DNA of 64,000 nt from Clostridia bacterium (GCA_034926675.1 JAYFQW010000001.1:62001-126000), one strand, 5' to 3'. Positions 26,711-36,117 are shown, counted from the stretch's first letter. Numbers and translations: made by a program. Notes: generated from the letters alone by a model not told the origin.

Positions 26711-26724
26711 GGTTCGGGCGAACC
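26711..26724 (+). promoter_or_regulatory. Perfect palindrome upstream of plsX
   Basis: GGTTCG-GG-CGAACC is a 6+2+6 inverted repeat 31 nt before the plsX start. It does not match the FapR box. It could be an operator or, as RNA, a small hairpin near the ribosome binding site GGGGGAG. Confidence 0.35.
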
Positions 26725-26754
26725 CGCTCTAAGCTTTTTATGGGGGAGTGTTCA

Positions 26755-27768
26755 ATGCGCATAGCCGTTGATGTCATGGGCGGCGATCTGGGGCCGCGCG
26801 GGATGGTGGCAGGCGCTGCAAGGGCATTCGAAGAGTATGGTTCCGACATGATACTCGTAGGCGATGAGCGCATCATCCGCAGCGAGCTTCGCGAGCTGGG
26901 AAAGAGTGAATCACCCCTCGAGATCATGCATGCGCCGGAATCCATTTCCATGGATGAGGATCCGCTCTCAGCCGTGAGGCACAAGCGCGATTCCTCACTG
27001 GTAGTTGGGGCCAGGTTGGTGAGAGATGGGTCAGCCGGGGCCCTGGTGTCGGCTGGGAGCACAGGCGCATTGGTCGCCGCGGGTCCGCTTGTTGTGGGGC
27101 GGATTCCCGGCGTCGCCAGGCCTGCTTTGGCTACGCCCATTCCAACCACGGGAAACCCCTGCGTCATGCTTGACGTGGGAGCAAACCCGGAGTGTAGGCC
27201 AGAGCACCTGCTTCAGTTCGCCGTCTTGGGGGCGGCCTACGCAGCATCGGTTTTTCACATCGAGAGGCCCAGGGTTGGCCTCCTCTCCAACGGCGCCGAG
27301 GCTTCGAAGGGAAACGCAGTGACCGTGGCAGCCCACAAGATGCTTGAGGACCAGTCCAGGCTGGAGTTTGTGGGCAACGTGGAGAGCCGTCTCTTGCTGC
27401 AGGGTGTGGCAGATGTGATCGTGACGGATGGATTCACCGGGAACATAGCCTTGAAGCTCATGGAAGGGGTCGGGCTCACCATATTCGAAATGGTGCGCGA
27501 GGCTGCGGCTTCGAGCATGCGCGCCAAAGTCGGCGGGCTGCTCATGAAACCCGCACTTCGGAGTGTAAAGGCCCGGATGGACTACTCGGAGTATGGAGGG
27601 GCGCCTCTTCTCGGCCTCTCTGGATTGCTGGTCAAGGCGCACGGCAGTTCTAACGCGAAGGCTTTTGCGAACGCGATACGCGTTGCGGGCGAGGCAATGG
27701 ATTCAGGGCTCACGCTCCGCATGCGCGAGGGAATCGGGAACCTCGGAGCCATTCCCGAGGCCGAGTAG
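26755..27768 (+). CDS. plsX: Phosphate acyltransferase PlsX
   Basis: PlsX makes acyl-phosphate from acyl-ACP, feeding PlsY in phospholipid synthesis and linking to FakAB. The 337-aa protein starts MRIAVDVMGGDLGPRGMVAGA, with SAGSTGALVAAGP near 100, PALATPIPT near 123, MLDVGAN near 140 and GFTGNIALKLMEG near 228. ATG 26755 lies 6 nt after GGGGGAG; ATG 26740 is read before that site. A palindrome at 26711-26724 precedes it. Confidence 0.96.
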   Translation: MRIAVDVMGGDLGPRGMVAGAARAFEEYGSDMILVGDERIIRSELRELGKSESPLEIMHAPESISMDEDPLSAVRHKRDSSLVVGARLVRDGSAGALVSAGSTGALVAAGPLVVGRIPGVARPALATPIPTTGNPCVMLDVGANPECRPEHLLQFAVLGAAYAASVFHIERPRVGLLSNGAEASKGNAVTVAAHKMLEDQSRLEFVGNVESRLLLQGVADVIVTDGFTGNIALKLMEGVGLTIFEMVREAAASSMRAKVGGLLMKPALRSVKARMDYSEYGGAPLLGLSGLLVKAHGSSNAKAFANAIRVAGEAMDSGLTLRMREGIGNLGAIPEAE

Positions 27769-27802
27769 GCGGTTTTCTCGGAAGATGTGCATCAGCGCTG
27801 AC

Positions 27803-27831
27803 TTGAACAAGATTCGGTTACCCGATAATAT
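27803..27831 (+). promoter_or_regulatory. Promoter for acpP-rnc
   Basis: TTGAAC (27803-27808), a 17-nt spacer and TAATAT (27826-27831) lie just upstream of the acyl carrier protein gene and predict a start near 27838. Confidence 0.75.
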
Positions 27832-27861
27832 GAGTACAAACGCGCGCACGCGGAGGTGTTG

Positions 27862-28113
27862 ATGATGACGGAGTCTGAGGTCATGGCAAAGGTGCGTGAG
27901 ATCGTCGCCGACAAGCTCGGCATCCCTGAGGAGGAGATCCTTCCGGAGTCGAGCTTCATCGAGGATCTTGGCGCTGATTCGCTTTACCTGAACGAGATCG
28001 TGTACGATCTTGAGGAGGAGTTCTCCATTAGGGTTCCAGATGCGGACTTCGATTCCCTCAGAACAGTGGGTCAGGCTGTTGCCTACATACTGGAACGTGT
28101 CTCAAACAGGTGA
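27862..28113 (+). CDS. acpP: Acyl carrier protein
   Basis: ACP carries growing acyl chains on a phosphopantetheine arm. The 83-aa protein has the GADSL motif whose serine is modified, in the context FIEDLGADSLYLNEIVYDLE. The residues after DSL (YLNEI) differ from the usual DxVE(L/I), although the following EEEFSIRVPDAD is typical. The start is ATG 27862 or 27865, both within range of GGAGG (27852-27856). The gene overlaps rnc by about 17 nt and has its own promoter. Confidence 0.9.
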   Translation: MMTESEVMAKVREIVADKLGIPEEEILPESSFIEDLGADSLYLNEIVYDLEEEFSIRVPDADFDSLRTVGQAVAYILERVSNR

Positions 28114-28816
28114 TGACCGTGGCCTGGTAGAGGCCACTATAGGCTGCCATTTCGGCGATTCCGGACTCCTGGTCCGCGCCCTTACTCACACTTCCTACGC
28201 CTCTGAGCACGGGCTGGAGCGCTCTGAATCTAACGAACGCCTTGAGTATCTGGGTGATGCTATCCTCAAGGCAGTAGTTGCAGGGGAACTGGTTCGGGTT
28301 ATGGGAGATGCTGATGAGGGCAAGCTCTCGAAAGTATCCGCTCAGGTCGTGAGTGGGCTCTCGCTTGCACGCGTGGCGAGAGAGATGGGGCTCGACGCCC
28401 ACGTGAGGCTTGGCCACGGCGAGGAGAGCACCGGCGGCCGAACGCGGACTCGGAACTTGGCTGGGGTGATGGAAGCCGTGATAGGGGCTCTCTACCTCGA
28501 CTCTGGATTCGAGCACGCCAGGGCCTTCATCGTCAGAGCCATGTCGCCTACCATTGAGGCGGTCATGTTGGGGCCAGCTAGCGACTATAAGACTGCTCTT
28601 CAGGAAGAGGTGCAGGGCGGTCCCTTGGGTGCGATATCATATCGAATCGTAAGAGCCGAGGGCCCACCTCACAGGCCATGTTTCACGGCAGAGGCGCTCA
28701 TCGGAGAGGCGATAGCCGGCTCTGGGGAGGGGTCTAGCAAGCGCCAGGCGGAGCAGGAGGCCGCAAGATCCGCTCTGGCCTCACTGCTCGATGCGTCGTC
28801 ACATCGGGATTCGTAA
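28097..28816 (+). CDS. rnc: Ribonuclease III
   Basis: RNase III cleaves double-stranded RNA, including rRNA precursors. The 239-aa protein has the catalytic motif NERLEYLGDAIL near residue 47, a second acidic site in EAVIGALYLDSG near 125, and a C-terminal dsRNA-binding domain (YKTALQEEVQG to SKRQAEQEAARSAL). GTG 28097, inside the acpP 3' end, gives a family-like N-terminus. Further open sequence upstream is in the acpP reading region and is ignored. No strong ribosome binding site is visible, suggesting coupling to acpP translation. Confidence 0.93.
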   Translation: MSQTGDDRGLVEATIGCHFGDSGLLVRALTHTSYASEHGLERSESNERLEYLGDAILKAVVAGELVRVMGDADEGKLSKVSAQVVSGLSLARVAREMGLDAHVRLGHGEESTGGRTRTRNLAGVMEAVIGALYLDSGFEHARAFIVRAMSPTIEAVMLGPASDYKTALQEEVQGGPLGAISYRIVRAEGPPHRPCFTAEALIGEAIAGSGEGSSKRQAEQEAARSALASLLDASSHRDS

Positions 28817-28909
28817 CGCGAGCCATCCGCGAATACCTGCAGGGACGTCCAAATATGATTCAGATAGGATGCACGATGCAATCTGGATCGGCGATTTGGA
28901 GGTCTGGCC

Positions 28910-29647
28910 ATGGTGGAGCGGGAAGACGACATATCTCTCGTCGCAAGATCGAAGCGGGGTGAACAGGGCGCTTGGATAGAGCTGGTGAAGAGGTATACTC
29001 CCATGGCGCGCTCCCTGGCCCGAGCTTCCTGGCGTCCGACTCATGACTACGACGATGCATTGCAGGAGGGCATGATCGGGCTCATCCGTGCTGTCATGCA
29101 GTTTGATCCGACCTGTGCTGGCATCAGGTTCAGTTCGTTCGCGTACCTCTGCATATACAGGCAGATCGCGAACTGGGCGGCTCGCGCATGGAAGATGCCT
29201 ACCTACGCCCTTCGGTCCGTGGCGCCCAACAGGGCGGAAGCCAGCACGGAACTGGGACTGCTCCCGCCTGACGTGAAGTCGTCGCGCCCCCTGAGCCCTG
29301 AGGATGCGGCGGTTGAGGGCGAATCCGCGGCACGGGTGGCTGAGGTTCTTCGTGGGCACCTGTCCACCTTGGAGCTATCGGTAATCCTGATGGTCCTCGC
29401 AGGCTACTCGGCGGGGGAGATGCCCGGTCGTCTTGGGGTTACATACAAAAGCGTGGACAACGCTCGTTCGAGAGCTCTGCGCAAGCTCGGGCGCCTGGTC
29501 AGAAGATATGGCTCACTGGGCAACCCGGATCTGCCGTTGTACGGCAGGCGGCGGGAGGATCTGTGCTTGAGCCTCAGGTCATATAGGCGGGCGCCAGAGG
29601 GCGTGCCGAAAGACGTGCCGGAGCATGCACGCGCAGATGGCGAGTAG
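28910..29647 (+). CDS. SigH-like sigma-70 family factor
   Basis: This 245-aa sigma factor resembles the sporulation/transition-state sigma SigH. Region 2 contains YDDALQEGMIGLIRAVMQFD and RFSSFAYLCIYRQI. Region 4 has LSTLELSVILMVLAGYSAGE followed by GVTYKSVDNARSRALRKLGR, close to the SigH KSIDNALQR motif. A basic tail of about 45 residues follows. ATG 28910 is 9 nt after GGAGG (28896-28900). The usual sigH locus is near rlmB and secE, so a copy between rnc and smc is unusual and may be an additional paralogue. Confidence 0.82.
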   Translation: MVEREDDISLVARSKRGEQGAWIELVKRYTPMARSLARASWRPTHDYDDALQEGMIGLIRAVMQFDPTCAGIRFSSFAYLCIYRQIANWAARAWKMPTYALRSVAPNRAEASTELGLLPPDVKSSRPLSPEDAAVEGESAARVAEVLRGHLSTLELSVILMVLAGYSAGEMPGRLGVTYKSVDNARSRALRKLGRLVRRYGSLGNPDLPLYGRRREDLCLSLRSYRRAPEGVPKDVPEHARADGE

Positions 29648-29723
29648 GCGGCGGAGTTGGCATCTATGGTAGAAATGCGGGCCGGCTCATACCGGCCCAT
29701 TGCTATGGGAGGGCCATTCATCT

Positions 29724-32700
29724 TTGTACTTAAAGAAGCTCTCTCTCTTCGGGTTCAAGTCATTCGCAGGCCGAGTTGAACTCGACTTGACCCGTGGCAT
29801 TGTCGGGATCGTCGGGCCCAACGGTGTTGGCAAGAGCAACATATCCGACGCCCTCAGGTGGGCACTGGGCGAACAGAGTGCGCGGTTGCTCAGAGGCTCG
29901 AAAATGCAGGACGTGATCTTCGCCGGCAGCGAAAGCCGGCGCGGGCTGGGTTACGCTGAGGTGACCCTTGTATTCGACAACTCCGATCAGTTCTTCGATA
30001 TGGATTTCGACGAGGTTACGGTGACGAGGAAACTATACCGTTCAGGTGAGGGCGAGTACTCCCTGAACGGGGTGGCTTGCAGGCTTCGGGACATTAGCGA
30101 TCTCTTCTCTGGGACAGGCCTGGGCCGAGAGGCCTATTCCGTGGTGGAGCAGGGCAAGATCGATTCGATACTGTCTGCGCGTCCCGAGGACAGGCGCGCG
30201 GTGTTCGATGAGGCTTCTGGCACAGCCAAGTATAGGGTCCGGAAACGGGAGGCAGAGCGGAAACTCGCTGAGGTTCACGCAGACCAGCTTAGGGTTGGCG
30301 ACCTCGCTGCGGAACTCGCAAGGCAGCTGCCGCTGCTCGAGGCCCAGGCGGAACAGGCACGACTGTGGCAAGACCTTACTGATCGGGCTTCCCGAATGGA
30401 GCTAGATATCCTCTCTGCTGACATTCTACAGCTTGCCAGCCGTCGGGCGGAGCTTGCCGCTCGGCTCGAAAGCCTTATCGAGGAAGAGAGAGCCGACGCT
30501 GTCGCGGTCGCAGAGTGCGAAGCAGCTCTGGAAGACGCAAGAATGAGCGTGGCGCAGGCAGAGTCGGCGGTGGACGCCATGCATTCAGCTGCCTCCGAGG
30601 CTGCCGCAACGGCAGAAAGGGAGAGCGGGCGCGTCCAGGTTTGCGAAGAGAGACGGGCCGCTCTAGAGGCCCAGTCTGCTCAGATTGAGGCAATGCTTTC
30701 TGCTGAATCGGATCGGCTCACAGTCCGACGTTCTGAGTTCGCGGATGTATCGGCGCGGGCAGCAGAGGCGAGGTGCAGCCTCGAGCAGTGCGTGCACGAG
30801 GCGAAGCAGCTAGAGGCGCGAGCTGCGGAACTTGCGGCACAGGTTGCAGCGGCCGAGTCGGCGGCGGAAGGGAGCAGAGCGAGCCTCTTCGGTGCGCTTG
30901 CGCGCGGGGCGGAGCTTCGTTCGAGGTCCGCAGCGAACGAGGCGTCGAGGCGATCAGGGCAGGCGCGGGTGGAGAGAATCCGCGCACAAATCGCTTCCCG
31001 CAGCAAGGAGCAGGAGCGTGCCGAGGAGGCTTCTGAGCAGGCAGCTATCGAGGCTGTTTCGCTGGAGCGGGCCTGGGCGGAGGCGGGCAATGGCCTTGAC
31101 CTTGCGAAGGCGGATCTGGCAACCTCCAGGCTTCGCCTTGAACAGAGTGCTGGTCGATTCGGTGCAGCCAGTTCCGTGGAATCTGAGATCCGTGCGACCC
31201 ACACAAGCCTCGAAGCCATTCAGCGTCAATACGAAGGATACGGACGCGCTGTGAGGACCCTTCTTTCGAAAGACGGCGGGAAGCGGCTCGGGCTTCTCGG
31301 AGTTGTCGCTGACCTCATCAGGGTCCCAAGAGAGTATGAGACGGCCGTGGAGGCCGCTTTGGGAGCGGCTGTCCAGAACATCGTAGCGAGTTCCTCCGAC
31401 GCCGCCGAGCGTGCGGTGGGGATTCTCAAGTCTGGAAAATCCGGACGCGCTACGTTCCTTCCCCTCGATATCCTGCGGCCGTCGCCGTTGCCTCGCTCTG
31501 AGGTTCCGCATGGCCCTGGCATAGTGGGCCTTGCATCGGAGCTGGTTGAGTGTGCCCCTGAGCACCGAAAGGCAGTCGACTATCTCCTCGGGAGAGTCGT
31601 GGTCGTGGCTGAACTCGCACGTGGAGTGGCCCTGGCCAAAACCGGGCTCAGGTGCAGGATAGTGACACTGGATGGGGATGCCATTTCCTCAGGAGGAGCG
31701 ATCACCGGAGGAGAGATCCCCGATAGGCAAGCTGGACTGCTTGCCCGTTCACGGAGGCTCGAGGAGATTCAGGCTGATCTGGCCCGTGCGGAGGCTGAAC
31801 GCAGCAGGCTCGGGCAGGACCGGGAGTCTGCGGCATCAGCGGTCGAGGCTTCCGAGGAGGCACTCGGGGCAGCTCAGCGCAGGAGGGCAGAGTGCGAACT
31901 TGCGCTGAGGACTCTCACTGAGAGGGCGCGAAACCAATCATCTGCGCACGTGCGCTCGTCGGAAGAGCTGGAGGCGCTCAGGCTTGAGTTGGAATCTGTT
32001 CTGGCTGAGAACGAGTCGCTAGAGGCAGATGCAGTGCGGATCAGTGATGAGGCGGTCGAGGCGGAGCTTGCGCGCGCTGAGATCGGACAAGCGCAGGCTG
32101 CTGCTGCTGAGAACCTCGCTTCGCTTCGGGCCGACGCGGCCGCGGCTTCGAGATGCTGCACCGAAGCGGCATCTGCACTGGCCGCTTCACGGGAGAGGAC
32201 GAAGGCGCTCGACGCCGCCCTGGAAAGAGCCAAAGCGGATTGCGCTGCATCCGCGGCAGAACTGGCGCGACTTGGGCAGGACACCGAACGGGTCGTTGCA
32301 GAGTCTGCATCGAACATGCGCGAGATCGAAGCCGCGCGGGAGGCTGCAGCCGTGTGTGCGCAGTCCCACAGAAGGATGCAGGAGGATCTGGATTCGGCGC
32401 GTGAGGCCAAGGCGTCTCGTGCTGAGGCGGCCAATGCGGCCGAGAGAAACGCCAGAGCGGCGAGGAGGGCCCACGGGGCAGTCTCGGACCTTCTCGCGCA
32501 GGTGCGGGTGGAGGACGCGCGGGTGGAGGCTGAGTATGAATCCGCAGTGGGCAAACTGGCCGCATCATACTGCATGAGCCCTGAGGAGGCGCTCCGCCGC
32601 GACGTTGTGCTGGAGTCCAGGGAGAGCGTGCTCTCGGAAATAGCTGTGGTTCGTGCGAAGATATCAGAGATGGGGCCGGTGAATCACGCCGCAGTTGAGG

Positions 32701-33266
32701 AGCACTCCGGCCTCGCCCAGAGATGCGCATTCCTCCAGGGCCAGCTAGCGGATCTTGATGAGGCGCAGGAGTCGCTTGCCAGGGTTGCCGGCGAAAGCGA
32801 ACGGGTGTGCAAAAAGCAATTCATGGAGACCTTCGAGGCGATCAGGATAGAGTTCAACGACATCTTCGACGACATATTCGGGGGCGGAACTGCGGATCTG
32901 ATTCTCGATGACACGGATAATCCACTCGAATGCGGGATCGATGTGGCCTGTCAGCCGCCTGGCAAGAAGCTCACGAACCTGTCCCTACTCTCAGGGGGAG
33001 AGAGGGCTCTCGTGGCGATTGCGCTCTTGTTTGCGATCATGAGAGTCAAGCCAAGCCCAGTTTGCGTCCTTGATGAGATAGACTCCGCACTTGATGAGGC
33101 GAACGTTGCCAGGTTCGTAGATCTACTGGGTCCGTTCTCACGGCAGGTTCAGATTCTCCTGGTCACTCACAGGAAGCGCACTATGGAGTGTGCAGACACG
33201 CTCTTCGGAGTGACAATGGAGGAGTCCGGCGTATCGAAGGTGTTCTCAATCAGAGCAGCACAATAA
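29724..33266 (+). CDS. smc: Chromosome segregation protein SMC
   Basis: SMC forms a ring-shaped ATPase with ScpA/ScpB that condenses and segregates chromosomes. The 1180-aa protein has Walker A GPNGVGKSN near residue 32, long coiled coils (about 165-490 and 660-1010, very Ala/Glu/Arg-rich), a hinge near 500-660, the ABC signature LLSGGERALVAIALLFA near 1090, and Walker B VCVLDEIDSALDEAN near 1115. The TTG 29724 start gives the canonical (M)YLKKLSLFGFKSFAG and follows GGGAGGG with a 10-nt spacer. It is followed by ftsY as in Bacillus. Confidence 0.96.
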   Translation: MYLKKLSLFGFKSFAGRVELDLTRGIVGIVGPNGVGKSNISDALRWALGEQSARLLRGSKMQDVIFAGSESRRGLGYAEVTLVFDNSDQFFDMDFDEVTVTRKLYRSGEGEYSLNGVACRLRDISDLFSGTGLGREAYSVVEQGKIDSILSARPEDRRAVFDEASGTAKYRVRKREAERKLAEVHADQLRVGDLAAELARQLPLLEAQAEQARLWQDLTDRASRMELDILSADILQLASRRAELAARLESLIEEERADAVAVAECEAALEDARMSVAQAESAVDAMHSAASEAAATAERESGRVQVCEERRAALEAQSAQIEAMLSAESDRLTVRRSEFADVSARAAEARCSLEQCVHEAKQLEARAAELAAQVAAAESAAEGSRASLFGALARGAELRSRSAANEASRRSGQARVERIRAQIASRSKEQERAEEASEQAAIEAVSLERAWAEAGNGLDLAKADLATSRLRLEQSAGRFGAASSVESEIRATHTSLEAIQRQYEGYGRAVRTLLSKDGGKRLGLLGVVADLIRVPREYETAVEAALGAAVQNIVASSSDAAERAVGILKSGKSGRATFLPLDILRPSPLPRSEVPHGPGIVGLASELVECAPEHRKAVDYLLGRVVVVAELARGVALAKTGLRCRIVTLDGDAISSGGAITGGEIPDRQAGLLARSRRLEEIQADLARAEAERSRLGQDRESAASAVEASEEALGAAQRRRAECELALRTLTERARNQSSAHVRSSEELEALRLELESVLAENESLEADAVRISDEAVEAELARAEIGQAQAAAAENLASLRADAAAASRCCTEAASALAASRERTKALDAALERAKADCAASAAELARLGQDTERVVAESASNMREIEAAREAAAVCAQSHRRMQEDLDSAREAKASRAEAANAAERNARAARRAHGAVSDLLAQVRVEDARVEAEYESAVGKLAASYCMSPEEALRRDVVLESRESVLSEIAVVRAKISEMGPVNHAAVEEHSGLAQRCAFLQGQLADLDEAQESLARVAGESERVCKKQFMETFEAIRIEFNDIFDDIFGGGTADLILDDTDNPLECGIDVACQPPGKKLTNLSLLSGGERALVAIALLFAIMRVKPSPVCVLDEIDSALDEANVARFVDLLGPFSRQVQILLVTHRKRTMECADTLFGVTMEESGVSKVFSIRAAQ

Positions 33267-33313
33267 TGATGAGTCCCGCAGCATAAGCATCGCGGATTCA
33301 CGGAGGTAGGTCC

Positions 33314-34258
33314 ATGTCGCCATCGGTTTTCTCCGCTATTCGTAACGGGCTTGCGAAGACGAGAGACGCGCTCATGGGTAAGATCGAGGCTGTGTTCTCT
33401 GGCAAGTCGGCACTTGATGAGGATTCCCTTGAGGAGTTGGAGGCAGTCCTGATCCAGGCGGATCTGGGTGTATCGGCGGCGCGTTCGGTCATTGACTCGC
33501 TGCGCGCTCGCAGATTGCGCGGGGAGAAGCTCGACGCGGATGGTGTGAGATCGCTGCTTGGAGATGAGCTCATGTCCATCCTTGGAACTGAGCCGTCTCC
33601 ACTCGTGCGTGCAGCAACATCCCCGACAGTCATCATGGTGGTTGGCGTAAATGGCACGGGGAAGACCACGTCAGTCGGGAAAATCGCGGCGAGCCTCTCG
33701 AACGCCGGAAACCGGGTGATGCTGGGGGCTGCCGACACTTTCCGTGCCGCCGCCATCGAACAGCTGGAGGTATGGGGCGGAAGAAGTGGATCTACCGTCA
33801 TCAGGCACCAAGAAGGATCGGACCCTGCTGCAGTGGCGTACGACGCATTGCAGGCCGCAAGATCTCGCGGCGCCGACTATCTGCTGGTGGACACGGCGGG
33901 CAGGCTGCATACAAAGAGCAACCTCATGGAGGAACTAAAGAAGGTCAGGAGAGTCATCTCCCGAGAGTGCCCAGATGCTCCCCACGAGGTGCTGCTGGTA
34001 ATCGACGCCGCCACGGGCCAGAATGCGATTGCGCAGGCGAGAGTGTTCAACGAGGCAGTGGGGGTCACAGGAATCGTCCTAACCAAGCTTGACGGGACGG
34101 CGCGTGGCGGAATAGTCGTGGCAGTAAGCCAGGAGTTGGGGATCCCGGTCAAGTTCGTTGGAGTGGGCGAAGCAGTCGATGACCTCCGTCCATTTGACCC
34201 GCGTGAGTTCATTCAGGGCTTGCTCCGACCGGAGGGCGTCAGCACGGCAGCGGAATAG
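33314..34258 (+). CDS. ftsY: Signal recognition particle receptor FtsY
   Basis: FtsY docks ribosome-nascent chain-SRP complexes at the membrane. The 314-aa NG-domain protein has the GTPase motifs GVNGTGKTTSVGKIA (about 113), the DTFRAAAIEQLE block, DTAGRLHTKSNLMEEL (about 192) and TKLDGTARGG (about 257), ending with FDPREFIQGLL. The N-terminal acidic A domain of E. coli FtsY is absent, as in many Bacillota. GGAGGTAG precedes ATG 33314. Confidence 0.96.
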   Translation: MSPSVFSAIRNGLAKTRDALMGKIEAVFSGKSALDEDSLEELEAVLIQADLGVSAARSVIDSLRARRLRGEKLDADGVRSLLGDELMSILGTEPSPLVRAATSPTVIMVVGVNGTGKTTSVGKIAASLSNAGNRVMLGAADTFRAAAIEQLEVWGGRSGSTVIRHQEGSDPAAVAYDALQAARSRGADYLLVDTAGRLHTKSNLMEELKKVRRVISRECPDAPHEVLLVIDAATGQNAIAQARVFNEAVGVTGIVLTKLDGTARGGIVVAVSQELGIPVKFVGVGEAVDDLRPFDPREFIQGLLRPEGVSTAAE

Positions 34259-34281
34259 CGGACCGATGAGGCAAGGATGAG

Positions 34282-34310
34282 TTGACACAGTTCGCCCGAG
34301 GCCATATACT
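34282..34310 (+). promoter_or_regulatory. Strong promoter for ylxM-ffh
   Basis: A perfect TTGACA (34282-34287), a 17-nt spacer and TATACT (34305-34310) predict a start near 34317. A small inverted repeat AAGGT-TTGC-ACCTT follows in the initial transcribed region before ylxM. Confidence 0.85.
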
Positions 34311-34360
34311 TGCTGGTGTAAAGGTTTGCACCTTAACACTTGGATGGATGGTCGATGTAG

Positions 34361-34780
34361 ATGCTCGGCAAGATGATTCGCATGGGCGAACTGCTTGACA
34401 GATACGGACTTCTTCTCACCGAGCGCCAGCGTGAGATGTGCGACCTCCACTACCTTCAGGACTTCTCCCTTGCTGAAATCGCCGAGCTTCATGGGGTGTC
34501 GCGCCAGGCGGTCCACGATACGCTGGCGCGAGCGGAGCGGTCGATGGAAGGATACGAGCAGGTCTTCGCGTTGGTAGCCGAGGGCGAGTCGAGGGAGAGA
34601 CGGCTCGCACAGCTGGATGAGTCGGTGTCCGCCGCGATTTCGGCGGTGCTGGCTGTCGCTGATCATACAGGCCCTGGCGCTGCAGAGCTGTTAGAGGCGG
34701 CCTTGGCTGAGCTTACTCGCGCAAAGGAGTGCATCGCTTCACTGTCGAGCGAAAACTGCTGCAGGGAAGGTGACGTCTGA
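34361..34780 (+). CDS. ylxM: YlxM family DNA/RNA-binding protein, SRP-associated
   Basis: YlxM is a small helix-turn-helix protein encoded with ffh and implicated in SRP function. The 139-aa product carries LTERQREMCDLHYLQDFSLAEIAE and the recognition helix GVSRQAVHDTLARAERSMEGYE (about residues 48-69), resembling sigma region 4. A less conserved C-terminal extension of about 60 residues follows. ATG 34361 is assumed, with ATG 34373 as alternative; no strong ribosome binding site is present. Its stop overlaps the ffh start by one base (TGATG). Confidence 0.92.
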   Translation: MLGKMIRMGELLDRYGLLLTERQREMCDLHYLQDFSLAEIAELHGVSRQAVHDTLARAERSMEGYEQVFALVAEGESRERRLAQLDESVSAAISAVLAVADHTGPGAAELLEAALAELTRAKECIASLSSENCCREGDV

Positions 34781-36117
34781 TGTTTGAGGGGCTCTCGGCG
34801 CGGCTTCAGAGCGTTTTCAAGAACCTGAAGAACAGAGGCAAGCTCACGGAGAAGGACGTGGACGCCGCATTGCGCGAGGTGCGAATGGCGCTTTTGGAGG
34901 CCGACGTCAACTTCAAGGTTGCCAAGGACTTCATTGGGCAGGTGCGAAGCCGCGCTGTGGGCGAGGACGTGTTGTCGAGCCTGACCCCCGCCCAGCAGGT
35001 GATAAAGGTAGTCCACTCCCAGCTCACCGAGCTTATGGGTGGGCAGGCCTCAAAGATAGCGTTTGCTCCCAAGCCTCCTACAGTGATCATGCTCGTGGGG
35101 CTGCAGGGCTCTGGCAAGACCACAAGCTGCGCGAAGCTGGCGAACACCCTTCGTCGACAGGGCCGCAAGCCGCTGCTCGCCGCCGCGGACGTGTATCGCC
35201 CTGCCGCCATTAAGCAGCTCGAGGTGCTCGGAGAGCAACTCCACGTGGAGGTCTTCACCCTTGGAGAGCGGGCTGATCCGGTGGATATCGCTGCAGGCGC
35301 AGTCGAGCGTGCGAAGTCGTTCGGCTACGACACGGTGATTCTCGATACAGCCGGAAGGCTCCACATAGATGACCTTCTGATGCAAGAGCTTTCCCGGATC
35401 AAGGAACGGATCCATCCGGACGAGACTCTTCTCGTGGTGGATGCCATGACCGGACAGGATGCCGTGAACGTGGCCACATCCTTCAACCAGCGGCTCGTGA
35501 TCGACGGGGTGATCCTCACCAAACTCGATGGAGATGCACGGGGAGGCGCCGCGCTTTCGGTTCGGGCGGTCACTGGCAAGCCCATCAAGTTCGTCGCCGC
35601 CGGAGAGAAGCTGGATGCCCTTGAGCAGTTCCATCCGGATCGGATGTCGTCGAGGATCCTTGGCATGGGCGATATGCTCACTATGATCGAGAAGGCGCAG
35701 GAGATCTTCGATGTTGAGCAGGCAAAGAAGGCCGAAGAGAAACTCCGCAAGCAGGAGTACACCCTCGACGACTTCCTGAAGCAACTTCAGGACATGCGCA
35801 AAATGGGTCCCCTCGATCAGTTGCTGGGCATGATCCCGGGATTCTCCAAGGCAAAGGCCTTCAAGGATGTCAAGGTGGATGAGAAGGAACTCGGACACGT
35901 TGAGGCGATAATCCGCTCAATGACCCCAGCGGAACGGAGGAACCCCGCGATAGTCGACGGGTCGCGGAAACGGAGGATCGCCGCTGGAAGCGGAATGAAG
36001 GTACAGGACGTGAACGGGCTTCTCAAGCAGTTCGGGGAGGCTCGTAAGCTGTTGAAGCAGCTTGGAGACGCGGGACGCCGGGGCGGCCCAGTGGGCAAGC
36101 TCCCGTTCATTCCATAA
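34780..36117 (+). CDS. ffh: Signal recognition particle protein Ffh
   Basis: Ffh binds 4.5S/6S RNA and signal sequences on nascent membrane proteins. The 445-aa protein has an N domain, a GTPase domain with [15 protein letters not shown] (about 106), [16 protein letters not shown] (about 188) and [13 protein letters not shown] (about 246), and a C-terminal methionine-rich M domain (about 300-440: [33 protein letters not shown]). The start overlaps the ylxM stop. It is followed by rpsP, the usual order. Confidence 0.97.
   Translation: MFEGLSARLQSVFKNLKNRGKLTEKDVDAALREVRMALLEADVNFKVAKDFIGQVRSRAVGEDVLSSLTPAQQVIKVVHSQLTELMGGQASKIAFAPKPPTVIMLVGLQGSGKTTSCAKLANTLRRQGRKPLLAAADVYRPAAIKQLEVLGEQLHVEVFTLGERADPVDIAAGAVERAKSFGYDTVILDTAGRLHIDDLLMQELSRIKERIHPDETLLVVDAMTGQDAVNVATSFNQRLVIDGVILTKLDGDARGGAALSVRAVTGKPIKFVAAGEKLDALEQFHPDRMSSRILGMGDMLTMIEKAQEIFDVEQAKKAEEKLRKQEYTLDDFLKQLQDMRKMGPLDQLLGMIPGFSKAKAFKDVKVDEKELGHVEAIIRSMTPAERRNPAIVDGSRKRRIAAGSGMKVQDVNGLLKQFGEARKLLKQLGDAGRRGGPVGKLPFIP

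Noticed and set aside
29679-29698. GGGCCGG/CCGGCCC hairpin before smc as a terminator
   Set aside because: It has no T tract and lies immediately before the smc ribosome binding site; its significance is unclear.
35050-35898. 282-codon open frame on the minus strand
   Set aside because: It is antisense to the ffh GTPase domain and shows no independent coding features.
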